DNA of 64,000 bases, taken from positions 434,001 through 498,000 of the forward strand of contig JAAKBF010000033.1 in the NCBI GenBank assembly GCA_012656075.1, written 5' to 3'. This document shows, piece after piece, positions 54,134 to 64,000 of the stretch (its first letter is position 1; each line of letters opens with the position of its first letter). This stretch comes from Phytophthora hibernalis. Its lineage: Eukaryota > Oomycota > Peronosporomycetes > Peronosporales > Peronosporaceae. Under the pieces are notes generated by a model that had not been told where the DNA came from, made no database searches, and saw only the letters and a list, made by a program, of their open reading frames with translations. Both the position numbers and the translations under genes were made by a program.

Positions 54134-54389
54134 CGCCGCAATCTTGTTCAAGCTCATACTGTATGCTTCAGGAGCTTTGCTTTTCGAAACTATGGTGTTG
54201 GCGTTTACTTCTAGTAATTCGTAGCAGTAACCACGGGAACTGTCGACTTGTGCTAATCCAGCTACAAATTGATGGATATCATACTACCGGTAGTAACTTG
54301 TTCATAAGCAGCTTTTGATTTTTTCTTTACATGCGCCGGAGGGGACTATAATAATAGCGCTGTGCCTTCTTCGCTATGGGAAGCTGCAT
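54134..54389. other. Short intergenic with palindrome
   Basis: About 250 bp between two convergent genes, with TACCGGTA at 54285. Nothing else seen. Confidence 0.35.
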
Positions 54390-55869
54390 CTAGAGGGTTT
54401 GACGCGAGTCAAACTCGGCCTGAATCTCCTCGCTGCTCTTACCGGAGGTTTCCGGCACCAGTTTCAGCGCTAACAGGTAGAATACCACTAAAAGCACCAC
54501 GAATGGCAGGTAAGCATAGTCATCCAGCGCGTCCGAAATGTACGGGTATGCCACACCGACAATCAGGTTGCACAGCCAATTGATCCCGATGCAAAGGACG
54601 AGCCGCTAGCACGAATGGAGTCCGGGAACAAATCGGCAGTGACGACCCACACCAGAGGACCGATCGTAGCGCCGAACGCGACGACGTACAGAGCTGTAAA
54701 GACAATGGAGAGTGCCGACACATCCACCAAGAAGGCAATAGTCATGCAGACAGCCATGAGGCACATGCTCGCAATGCCCCAGAGGATCATTTGGCGGTTG
54801 CCAAATCGGACAGCTAAAGCACCAGCCCCGAAACCAGGGAAAATATTGATGAAGTCGATGATCAGCGTTCCGATTCGCGAATCCGAAATACCAGCGTCAG
54901 CAAAGATGCTACTGGAGTAATAGAACACAGCGTTGATACCCGAAAGCTGCTGGGCACATGACAGCAAAATAGCAGCGGCCAGCTGCATGCGGTAGCGGGG
55001 AGAGAACAGTGAGTCCTTCACTTCAGGCTCGTTGTTTGACTCACCCAGCTCGGACTGGTTCGCCTTGCTGGAAGACTCAAGCCAGTTGAGCGCGACATGG
55101 ACGTTCTCCTCACCGTAGAGACGAGCAATGACATCCTTTGCCTCAGCGCGGCGGTTCTTCATGAGCAGCCAAGCAGGGCTCTCGACGCACATCTTGGGGG
55201 CCAGCAACAGAAAGATGGCGGCGAGAATGACCGGGAAACCCGCGAGGTAGCGCCAGCCACTGCTGGTGTTAGCGAAGAAAAAGCAATTGCCGGCAGCACG
55301 ATACCCATGGTCACGGATATTTGCAGACCCAGGCCCAAAATGTTGCGGAGGTGAGGCGGTGACAGCTCGTTGATGTATGAGCCCAGCGTGCCAGTAGCGA
55401 CACCCGAGGCGATACCAGCGATGACACGGCCCACGGCGAACGCCCAAATGTTGGACACTGCCGCCTGAACGACGGCGCCAACAACGATGAAGGCGCAGTT
55501 CACAAACAGCAGCTTCTTGCGGCCCCACATATCGCTGAAGTGTCCGCAGAACAGACTACCGATCATACCACCGAAAATCCACGCGTTCACGGCGAACGTC
55601 CACTCCAGCTTTGTGTGTCCCGGGAACATGAGGCATGTGTCTTCCACTACGGGGCGTGCATTACACTGGTCCGTGTCGTTGTACTGGGTAAGGTTGGTCT
55701 GCGATGTTGACCAACCGCTCTGGAATGGCTGGAGCAGTGCAACCAGCACACTGGTGTACAGGATGACGTTTGGCTTGATGCTGCGCTCGGCTTCCTTGTT
55801 GGCCTTGTCAAAGGTGGTCGGGGTGGCAGCCAGAGGAGAGGCAACCTCCGAGTACACCTCGTCTGTCAT
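54390..55869 (-). CDS. Sugar porter (MFS, SLC2/GLUT-like)
   Basis: Twelve-helix hexose-type transporter of the plasma membrane. From MTDEVYSEVASPLA (55869), it shows the sugar-porter marks: GHFSDMWGRKK after the second helix, GRVIAGIASGVATG, VESPAWLLMKNR, QQLSGINAVFYYSS and the C-terminal PETSGKSSEEIQAEF. The large first loop has Cys and Asn-rich sequence (NLTQYNDTDQC). Two homopolymers are one base short: AAAAA at 55278-55282 (joining PAIAF to FFANTSSGWRYLAGFP) and AAA at 54593-54595 (joining SGSSF to CIGINWLCNLIVG). With those, one continuous protein ends at TAG 54390-54392. Substrate cannot be told from sequence. Confidence 0.85.
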
Positions 55870-57500
55870 TGTTTGCGGGGCATTTTGACTTGCTCTATGT
55901 CAGGTTGCTGGACCGGTCCGTAGGAAGATTTGATTGTAGCTTGCACGAAAGTCGTCAAAATGAAGAATGAGCAGAAGTTGGGGATTCCTTTGAGACGATG
56001 TCTACCGGTACCGTATATTCCTGCTAGAGAGAGAGATGGAGAGCCGATTGCTGGAGAGGCGATCTTGGCCAGTTCCCCGTTTCTGTTGATGTGGTTCCGC
56101 CACGAAGCACAATCACCGAAGCGACATGTCGAAGGCAACGCGGGGCGAGCTTGAATTTACGCTGGCTGTGGCTGAACAGCCTGGTTCCGGATGGCGGTAG
56201 GGCATTGCTATACAATATGTAGGGGTTGCTGTTGTTGCTGACAAGTTGACGAGATCGGTTGACGCGTCTGTTGATGCGCCACACATCTCAACTTCAATTC
56301 TGAAGTTTCGTCTAATCGGCGCCTGCACACCAAGCAGAAAAAACACTATTGACCAGAATTGATAGGATCGTTGCAATTTTGAGAATGCTGTCGGCGCGTG
56401 CTCAGTCAAAATGTTGCGCTATGCAACCACCGATCGTAAGTATCCATTTTATGTGAAGGATCGGGTGCAACATGCTCAGCCAGTACCGGTAGCAGCAAGA
56501 CAGCAATTTCTCGGCAGCTTTTGGGTGTCGGTACGGTTCTGCTATGTGCGCTCACTGAGCTTGTCAAAACTTTTACTTCGAAGTATCTTACATTGATGAT
56601 AGAATCCGTGAATTTGGATCGTCATTGAATATTAATAGTCCTGGGCAGTAGCCATAAGTTTGCAAGAAAAACGTTGGTGAGACGTCGCGCGAAAAAGCAG
56701 CACCCGACCATGCAGTTACTGCAGCAGTACGCCACCCAACGACTCGTTGAACGATGGCATGGAGTGCAGCAGCTGATAGACCTGCTTGTCCTTACATGTA
56801 GTGCCGGTTTCCGATATTGACCTCGTCAGTTGACCACTTGCTGAAGCTACTACATGTATGTTACCTGCCACTGGTACAGTAAGCTTAGTCCAAAACGCGC
56901 TGGGATTCGATCTTTGGGTGGTCTCAGGGTACTCTTGACGAAGTGCTTTGAACTGTTTTAAAGAGAGCGGACCGCTGGTCCACCACAACAGTCTCTGTTT
57001 TGTGAAACTGCGACAGCTTCCGCTCATTCACATTATCAGCACAACGATGGAGAAAGGCACCTGCTTCGCATGCCCGAGCTGATTGCTACAGCCACCAGGA
57101 ATCAAGATAGTCCCAGAATCCGGGGCTGCAGCAAGCGATCACAAGGAAGTGCCGCAAAATGTCGCCGTAGGATGCCTAACTTCAACAGCAAGTTGTGCAA
57201 CATATCCGCTGACGAAACGTAGTGGTGCACACGAAAAATAATACTCATAAAATAAATTACCATTTTTAATAATAATTATTAATTGCAGCGATTCGCAGAA
57301 TTTTCCTCAAAATTGCTCGAGAGCTCTCAGACAGGTAGGATAAACATGGCCAGATGATATGTTATATGGGACAAATTTGAGATCGATATTGTCCTCATGG
57401 CCGTTGAAGGACACCTAATTGGTGCCACTCCGGTAAGAACTAAGGCAGGCCTTAGTGGCAATGGCCATGAAATCTCGTATTTATCTAAACTGTTGCGAAG
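55870..57500. other. Intergenic with transposon-like debris
   Basis: About 1.6 kb with no supported gene. It has two TACCGGTA (56003, 56484) and two TACATGTA (56793, 56851). A minus-strand open frame at 56716-57027 has no recognised motif. AT-rich stretch at 57240-57300. Confidence 0.35.
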
Positions 57501-58126
57501 AGAATGCAACAAACTTTTCATCCTTTGATTTATCCTATGGCTGGGCTCACTGGGGTTAATAAGAACTAAAGTAGATCAAGAGAACCCCAAGTGGACGCGC
57601 TACGAAGAAGAATGGCCGCTTTCCGATAACCTAGACGTGCTTGCGCCAATTCACTTTCATATTTGGTAATATTTGCACACTATAGTAGCTTTTGCATATA
57701 TAAGGTGATTTTTAAGCATTGACGGAGATCAACTTCATTCGTTCGAGGTAGATACATCTTTAGCTTTGATTTGAATTGAGTATTGGGTCGGCGACGACGG
57801 CTATTTTTAGATGCTGGTAGAAGAAACAGATATGTCATAAGAGACAACTGACCACTTCGGGCTCCCACAAACCTCCATTCTCAACCGTCCGCACCGCATG
57901 CACCGCATGCACCGCATCGCATGGTTCTGTACCGTGCGGCCGCACTGGTTGAGAATGGCTTGTGCGTCTAATTTTGGCCGCAGTGGCAAGAAAGCCCCGA
58001 TTGGTTTGAGTCGTTTCCAGTTGTTGAAGCGGTCACACAACACAAGAAGCAGCCAAGCCAAGAAGAAGGTAATCGTGGCATTTGAATCTGTCGTAGTGGC
58101 CTCGTTATTGACCATGCTGCTTACTG

Positions 58127-58644
58127 TTGCGCTTGACAGCGAAGAAAATGCAGTCTCAACCTTGCTCTGATCCCTATCTAGGAAAGCGACAGCATCGGGC
58201 GCTATCGAAAACGGCCAACGGTCGCAGACATTTGGCTTCCCGACTACTGTTGCTTGGCCAGCCTCGCTTCAGACCCATGGTGAATCAATCTTGCTTCCTG
58301 CTTCTGGTGATGACACTGCTTCCAGAGGTGGGGTTGGTTTCAGACGTCTCGCTCCGCACGGGTTGAGTGATCTGCTCGATGAAGACTCCGATAGCTCGGA
58401 AGAGCGTCTGATTTCGGGTATTCCTGCCCGAAAGGAGCTCAACACTCCGGGAGATGACGCAACCTCTCGAGAAAAGGCCACTACGGAGCCAGCATCGTCG
58501 ACATACGCTACGTGGTTAGTGAAAGATATCAGAAAGGAGTGTACACGCAGGGGACTACGACTCAAATCTTCTTTGCGTAAGGAGGAACGTGTCGAGGCCT
58601 TGGAGCGCTACGACGCTGCAATGGCAGCGTATGGAAAAAATTAA
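58127..58644 (+). pseudogene. SAP-like domain fragment near the Harbinger element
   Basis: The frame from 58291 to 58644 holds an acidic linker and then TWLVKDIRKECTRRGLRLK and LRKEERVEALERYDAAM, much like a SAP DNA-binding helix pair. It ends in a stop soon after. The next exon-like frame (58838 on) codes for the Myb-like domain, but the two do not join in phase with GT-AG sites I could find. Possibly the first exon of the same transposon gene. Confidence 0.45.
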
Positions 58645-58837
58645 CGGGCGATGGTGTTCAAACAGTACCCCGCAATGGAGTGGCCGCCAGTGGAGATGAA
58701 AATCGAAGCAAACATTGCATGTTTCGACTTTTAAATATCCTTTTTGCGATGAATTCGCATTGCGGTTCTGTAGAACGGGTAATGAGCTAGATAACTTGTA
58801 TTGTCGATGATAAATTAAAAGTTTTCTTTGACCGTAG

Positions 58838-59682
58838 GCGACGCGGCCACGCGATCCGAGCTAGACGGCAAACTAGTAAATGAAAGGAGCGACTTTTGGC
58901 TGGACGTTCGAGCTGCTTTCATAGAAGAATGTTCTGATGACCACGAGCGAAACCTTTTGGAGTTCAACGACGATGTTTTTTTCAGTGGGATTGATCCTAA
59001 GATGGCCAAGAAGGAGCATACAACTAAGAAGTTGTTCAGCATGTGGAAGGAGGTAAACAAGAACTACGTGAGTGCAGAAGCAAAGTTCTTTTCGTCGGGT
59101 CAAAATGAAAATGACTTCAGAAACTTTGTCAACGGCCGCGGAGACGTCTTGTATCTGCGCAAGTGGCTCCAGGTGAGGCTGTAATTCGATTTGTGTGCGT
59201 CGGGTTTGCACTACTAACACTCTCCTTTTCACATACAGAAAAAGCCGGGCATGACAAACTTCGTGAAAGGTGGTTTACTCGCTAAGGACGAGTTTGACAC
59301 ACTTGACCAGACAGCTGCAGCGACTGAAGAACAAAATGCAGCGGCAACTCTCACCCCATCCAAACGTAAAGCAAACGAAGCACTCGAGTCGATGGCTTCG
59401 TCTTTCAAGGCGTACGTCATGGACCGTCGAGATGAGGCTAGTCATGGGTACGACAGCAGCAATTTGCAGCAGCGATCTCAGATCATACGTATGCTGGCTG
59501 ACATTCGGGGCCAGATAGCTGATGTCGATAGAATGCTAGCTCAATACGAAGACGCAGGATCAGCAGAGGTGCAAATGCTCGAGGAAGATACACCCTGGTA
59601 TTGCTTCACCGGTACTGATGGAGCGGAACCCGGCGGAACTCCTCTCCATCTCGTCGTTAGTTGTAGGAAAGTGAAGCGCTAA
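58838..59682 (+). CDS. Harbinger accessory (Myb/SANT-like) DNA-binding protein
   Basis: Exons 58838-59172 and 59239-59682 (66-bp intron) are in frame. The first codes for a trihelix/SANT-like domain (DFWLDVRAAFIEECSDDH, AKKEHTTKKLFSMWKEVNKN, GDVLYLRKWLQKKPGM). This is typical of the second protein of PIF/Harbinger transposons, which brings the transposase to the ends and into the nucleus. A coiled segment (ADIRGQIADVDRMLAQYED) follows. The last 40 codons overlap, in antisense, the truncated transposase and are unlikely to be original. The start is unclear; an acceptor at 58837 suggests an upstream exon. Confidence 0.6.
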
Positions 59683-60105
59683 TCTGGCACAGTTGTTGAT
59701 GGCACGCAGTACCGCATGCACAATGCGGTAAAACCCTGCTCTACTTGTTCCGGTAATGACTCGAATATGATGGTAACTGCCTCCAGCTAGCCAGCTTATG
59801 CAAGCTTGCAGCATGGCAGCTGAAGACACGGGAGGTTCGCCACGTGCACGCCTTGCGGACTGGAGCGGGTCGACAGCCAGGTCAGCTCCAACGTAGCAAA
59901 GCAGTCGCTCAAATCCACCCGAGCTCATCCGGTAGTATTGTTTGAACTCACCTTCAAGCAGCAAGCGCTCAGCATGTAGGTTCCAATCGAGACGCCCTCG
60001 AACCACAAGCATCGCACTCCCTGACGTTGCCACGTGGCCAGCGACCACTGTGAGCAATGGTACGAAAACTTTGCTAAACACATCCAATTCATTGTTGTCC
60101 TGCAT
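59560..60105 (-). pseudogene. Truncated Harbinger transposase, N-terminal part
   Basis: Reads leftward from 60105 (MQDNNELDVFSKVFVP). The segment FKQYYRMSSGGFERLLCYV, then AMLQACISWLAGGSYHHIRV and SRAGFYRIVHAVLRAIN match the N-terminal helix-turn-helix part of the DDE_Tnp_4 (Harbinger) transposase family. It stops just where the catalytic DDE domain should begin (ISTGEAIPGC, then unrelated). It overlaps the end of the Myb-like gene by about 120 bp, so a deletion probably joined the two inside one element. It cannot act as a transposase alone. Confidence 0.75.
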
Positions 60106-60868
60106 GTTGTTGGTGGGGTGGAAGGGTTGAGCTGAACTGGGAAAGAAGATGCCAAGATGAAAATGGCGGAAAGTGAACCATGGTCTCGCTCTTCAACGTC
60201 GACGCTTCTGTGATTGGCCAGTCCTTGTCTCTTACCCTAACAGGCATCGTACGCATGCGGCGAATTGGACGCAAACCTGAATAGGAAATAGGTCAATATA
60301 GAATTGGCATGGAATTTACGATCACCGTTGGCGTTGCTCTTACAACCCCCAAGTTATTTTTCATCCTACCGCTCGTTTGGAAGGATAAAACGTGTTGTGT
60401 ACACCACATCAAAAACCATTTTATCCTATTTCGTAGGATAAATTTCACTGGGGTTAATCAAACTCACGCATAACGGACTCAAAGTCATCATTTTGTAGCT
60501 GATACAGGGTCCCATTGAGATTGACACGAATCATTATAATAATTCAATTATTATTCTTGTCTGTTCCTAAAAATATTAATCTAAGAATTGCATTTTCGGG
60601 TGCCCTGGTTCAGGGAGGGTTGTATCCATACATGCACTTGCAATTTAATATGCACACGAAAATGTCCGGTGGTGGTCTCAAGTTCAACTTGCTCAGCCTT
60701 GCTTCTCGCGTGCTTGGCTTAATCAAATCACCTTGGTAGGCGAAGTACAGTGTCCAGCTGCCTAGGGCTAATAAAGGGATCAATGTGCCGGCCAAAATGC
60801 CATTTCTGTGTGGTCTTACTGCTTCCTCTGAATTATGCCTAACAAACGCGGGTATGATGCTACCCACC

Positions 60869-62562
60869 CTAGCAACCGCCTACAATTTTGAGGCACCTCG
60901 TGTTCTCGAAAATGCCCAGCAAGTTGATCAGTAGCGACCAGGACAACGCGAACATGCAGTACACGACGGTAATACTACCGAACAGAGTGCTCCGTTGGCC
61001 ACTGCGCTTTAGATCTTGGGTCTGGGTCTTCTGCTGAGGCAGTAAGACGAGAAACAGCAGCGAGAGCAGCTTGCTAGTGTACGAAATGAGAACTACAATC
61101 GTAACGTCACGACGAGTGGTGTGTGAGTCGTTCAGGATGTCTCGGTTGTTAACCGCAAACGGCTCGTCAATTGCCTTAGTTAGAGTTGCCGAGAATGGGT
61201 TGCTGAGGTTGCCCACCGTGGTCAACAGGCCGTATATAGCAGCTTCATTGCCCTTGTCAGCCAGTTCCACAACCACGAAGCTCGAGACGATGAAGTTGAT
61301 GCTCGCCGGAATGGTCTCCACAATTGGCAGTCCCAACCAGAACCATTGGTTACGCACGACATCCCAGGTCGTGAGCATTGTGCACGCGGAATCAAGTGCG
61401 ACCACAGCAAATGTGGTGATGACAATAACGCGACGCCAGTCCCAATCGAGCCCGTAGCGCCCCATAAAGGCTAGCGTGGCAGCCGTCACACCCGAGCCGA
61501 TGATCTGGGAAACCGAGATGTTGAAACTCGTCGCTCGCGCCCAGTACATCGTGACCGGGTCTGAAGCTACGTAGCTGATGCCTCCAAACACACCCGAAAA
61601 GAAGCTGTACGCAATGACTTGGTAGACTGCTCGACTCTGCAGCGCTTCCCACAACGCATTCAGGTACTTGCGCAGTTCTGGAGTGTCCACCCGCTTCTCC
61701 GAGACGAAGTACCAGGTCATTGGAATAACCGGAACGCAGCATACTGCCAAAATAATCATGCAAACGGGAAAATTGATGCCAAAGTCGAAATCTCCGCCAT
61801 AAGGAGGTGAACTGAGTCCAACACCCACAAGGATACTCCCAAAGATGCTGAAAATGCTTCGGACCGTGTAGATCGCAGTTTGTGTCCGTCCTCGGATAGC
61901 GATAGGTTCGCGCTGGGCGTGCTCGACGACGACGCCATCCGCTGCCACGTCCGCAATTACGTAACCGAGCGTCGCGAACATCATAAGCACGACGTACTTG
62001 CCTCCTGTGGTAGGGGCATGGTAGTTGATGGCAGACACTTCCTCCGCCGTGTACTCGCTGGGCTTCAATCCTCGCCACGAAGCATCAGGAAAATACGGTT
62101 TATCAATCGGTAAAATTGCCATGGCGACGAGGCAGATCGCGCAGAGGCTCCAGCCGATGATCATGAATGGCCGACGTCGGAAACCATAGATGGGGAAGCA
62201 ATCCGATACGATTCCGATGAAAACCTTGACGGACCACGGATTCCGAGTAACGCGCGCGCCGAAGTCGTCGTTTGGCCTTCCATGTTCAGGTAGTAACCGA
62301 GGAACGGCGTAATTGTGCTAGGAAGCGCCCCCATCATGAGCCCCACCGCCGCGTACTGCGCAAGCAGGCCGCATGACTCGGCAGAAAGAAGTCTCGGAGC
62401 GCCCCCACCGCGCAACGCACCGCCGTTGCTGGATCGACCTTCTTCACAAGAGGCCGAAGGCGAGAATACCAGCTCTCCATAGGCATCATTTGGTGGAAAC
62501 TTGATGGAGCTGAGGTACGAGCTCCTTTCGGGCACTTCGCCTCGTCGAAAAGCGGCGAGCAT
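60869..62562 (-). CDS. BT1/FBT-type folate-biopterin transporter family protein
   Basis: Many-helix membrane protein of the BT1 (folate-biopterin) branch of the major facilitator fold, a family that is expanded in oomycetes. N-terminal MLAAFRRGEVPERSSYL leads to CGLLAQYAAVGLMMGALPS. One frame change is needed in a CG repeat near 62251-62260 to reach WSVKVFIGIVSDCFPIYGF. Family blocks are YVIADVAADGVVVEHAQREP, then GRTQTAIYTVRSIFSI and DWDWRRVIVITTFAVVALDS. Near the end GIFENTRCLKIVGGC closes the protein at 60869. A further hydrophobic frame (60610-60867) follows on the same strand in a different phase; it may be an unrelated fragment. Substrate is not predictable. Confidence 0.8.
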
Positions 62563-63795
62563 CGTGTGCGGTGCTGGAAACCGGTAGGAGGAGATTGCTT
62601 GAGTAGCTGGGAGTAAGATCGCAAGTGAGCTTCAGGTCTCCCCGCTCCTCCATTGCATTTTGTAGACCGTCCTTGGATGTGTAAGCAGTCTAGCTTTGTC
62701 TTACACTGAGTGCCGATAGCTTATCATGAAATTTGTCGCCCGATGCTATCTGAGAACGAGTACGCCAATGTAAGGAAATACTCGGTTTAAGGCTTCCCCA
62801 GTTGGACATGGAAACCAAGTCAAAACTTAGTATCGAACCCAGATACTTTGTTCAACCACCATTCGCCAAAACCACATCTTGGTCATAGCTGTATCATCCC
62901 TTCCCTTTGACATTGGCGTTGTCAGGAAATGTCGACACGCGAAAGGAGGCACATGAGTGTGTGACGCGGTGTGCGTCACGCTGCTTGCGTCTTGGCCTAG
63001 GCTCATTAGAGTAACCGTCATTGTAGTAACAGTAGTCAATAGAGTAGGCAAGTGGCTAGCAGCAAATGCAAAGGCAATGCGTAAAGCAAGTGATTGCCGA
63101 GGCAGAATGCCACGACAGGTGACAACAGTGATCCGACGCGGTGAGGTCTAGCTTGCGCCGCAGGCTGCAAGTTCTAGAGTAAGCTAGACCTCGTTGCCGA
63201 ACCACCGGAGCACCGGCAGATAGTGTATTGTGTTCAACACAAGTACACAGCAAACCTATACTAAAGCTAAGTAATATACTCCAATGCCTATACTACGTTG
63301 TCGTTCGTGAAGCGCGGCTTAAGCGCTCTCAGCCAGCAGTTAGTCCTCTGCATACATTCGTCAAGTATCCGTACACGGTGGAGCTCCTCAAGAGCCAGGA
63401 TGCCGCGTGTGGCAACAACACGCGAATGATCGCGTTTGTGATCTGTCGGCAGTCTGGTCGGTTGTTGTCAGTGTCTGGTCACTGCAGCAGCAAGCTGCAT
63501 CTGGACACTGGCAGCAGCATATGTCTCACAATATATCTCACACTCCCACTTGAACACGGCGATCCAAAAGCTTTGTCGGCGAGATCATCTCGACACCCAT
63601 CGATGTCGTCTCACTCCCACTCGCTTCAATCGCACGGGGTCGATAGTAGTCATGTGCCCACAGTTGCAACTGCACACCCGCTCGCACAACATCCCACCGT
63701 AGCAGTACACGTCGTGGTTCAACCACGCGAGACAAGTTCAACTTGCTCGGCCACACTTTGGCACATGTACACCTCGAACAGTATCTTGTCATCAT
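62563..63795. other. Intergenic, probably including a copia LTR
   Basis: About 1.2 kb between the transporter gene and the copia coding end. Since copia pol ends at 63796 on the minus strand, its 3' LTR should lie here, but I could not fix the TG...CA ends without the second LTR. A 12-bp inverted repeat lies at 63143-63192. No gene is supported. Confidence 0.4.
63143..63192. repeat. 12-bp inverted repeat hairpin
   Basis: GAGGTCTAGCTT (63143-63154) and AAGCTAGACCTC (63181-63192) are exact reverse complements around a 26-base loop. It lies in the presumed LTR region of the copia element; in RNA it would form a firm stem. Confidence 0.85.
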
Positions 63796-64000
63796 TCATG
63801 GTCCGACTTCAGCGCAGCCGTCGTCATCAGTGGTAACCGTAGCTTCAGTAGTTTCAGCAGTAGTCTCGCAGTCCGCGCTCACAACTGGTAGCACACTCGT
63901 CGCCTTACGAAAGCGCGCAAACTTTACAGCTCCCAACGCTTTCGTCATGATGTCCGCCACCATGTTTTCAGTTCCGATGTGCTTCACAGTAATGCGCTTT
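63796..64000 (-). mobile_element. Ty1/copia retrotransposon, end of polyprotein (RNase H)
   Basis: The frame comes in from the right edge and ends at 63796. KHIGTENMVADIMTKALG is the well-known end of the RNase H domain of Ty1/copia polyproteins, in which the phrase VADI-TK is highly conserved. A Thr/Glu-rich tail of about 35 residues follows. The rest of the element lies outside the window. Confidence 0.85.

Larger units (their letters stand above)
57518..60460. mobile_element. Harbinger-type DNA transposon remains between direct repeats
   Basis: Both ends share, in the same orientation, a TTTTTCATCCT-like word, TTATCCTAT and an exact 14-mer tcactggggttaat (57548 and 60447). Inside are a Myb/SANT-like accessory gene reading right and a truncated transposase reading left. 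The repeats are direct, not inverted, so they may mark two flanking copies or a rearranged element rather than its true ends. Limits are approximate. Confidence 0.5.

Noticed and set aside
56716..57027. 103-codon minus-strand frame
   Set aside because: No motif and no supporting context; kept only as part of the intergenic description.
60610..60867. Hydrophobic minus-strand frame after the BT1-type transporter
   Set aside because: One possible membrane helix but no start, no family match and a different phase; not enough to call a gene.
1..64000. tRNA or rRNA genes
   Set aside because: I looked for clover-leaf-like A and B boxes and rRNA-like blocks and found none I could support by eye; a covariance search would be needed.

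Overview
The window looks like nuclear DNA of an oomycete, most likely Phytophthora or a close Peronosporales relative. The genes are GC-rich, closely packed on both strands and split by short GT-AG introns of about 55-85 bp. Several families are typical of these organisms: a Crinkler (CRN) effector, a bZIP-like/START-like regulator, Thr/Ser/Pro-rich mucin-like surface proteins with a shared 8-Cys domain, a BT1/FBT-type transporter, HGG-type zinc-binding repeats and short ankyrin-like repeats. This assignment is inferred from protein families; nothing in the sequence names the species.

Layout. 1-7.3 kb: the 3' end of a UBE3A-like HECT ligase, a ZCRB1-like minor-spliceosome protein, MPP6, a PP2A B'' subunit and COA4. 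7.4-9.6 kb: junk-like DNA with a truncated gene copy and a histone-H1-like tail. 9.6-21 kb: bZIP-like regulator, sarcosine-oxidase-like flavoenzyme with a duplicated start, mucin-like protein A, BMT5-like methyltransferase, two tandem copies of a quinone-reductase-type gene, and a mercaptopyruvate sulfurtransferase. 21-30 kb: mucin-like protein B, a coiled-coil protein, the CRN gene, an unrecognised gene and QPRT. 31-48 kb: B-box/Mei2-like protein, RAD16-type helicase, NST1-like protein, YJU2B, an oomycete gene of unknown role, DGAT2, a large Mut7-type exonuclease fused to a YbaK domain, and a zinc-repeat protein. 48-64 kb: broken F-box/LamG gene, URC4, ankyrin-like protein, sugar porter, Harbinger transposon remains, BT1-type transporter and the edge of a Ty1/copia element.

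The genes do not form a pathway. RNA biology is well represented (ZCRB1, MPP6, YJU2B, BMT5-like, Mei2-like, Mut7-YbaK), along with housekeeping enzymes, surface and effector proteins and transposon debris.

Many genes are perfect in sequence except for single missing bases, usually in short homopolymers. Other genes (HECT, ZCRB1, MPP6, COA4, URC4, QPRT, YJU2B, CRN) need no correction. I read most of these breaks as probable assembly or consensus errors. Some are better candidates for true gene decay: the duplicated reductase copies, the F-box/LamG gene, and the in-frame stop in mucin-like protein A.

The most interesting items are the exonuclease-YbaK-Mut7-C fusion, the RAD16 protein carrying PHD and PARP-type zinc fingers, and a strong excess of the palindromes TACATGTA and TACCGGTA in non-coding DNA.
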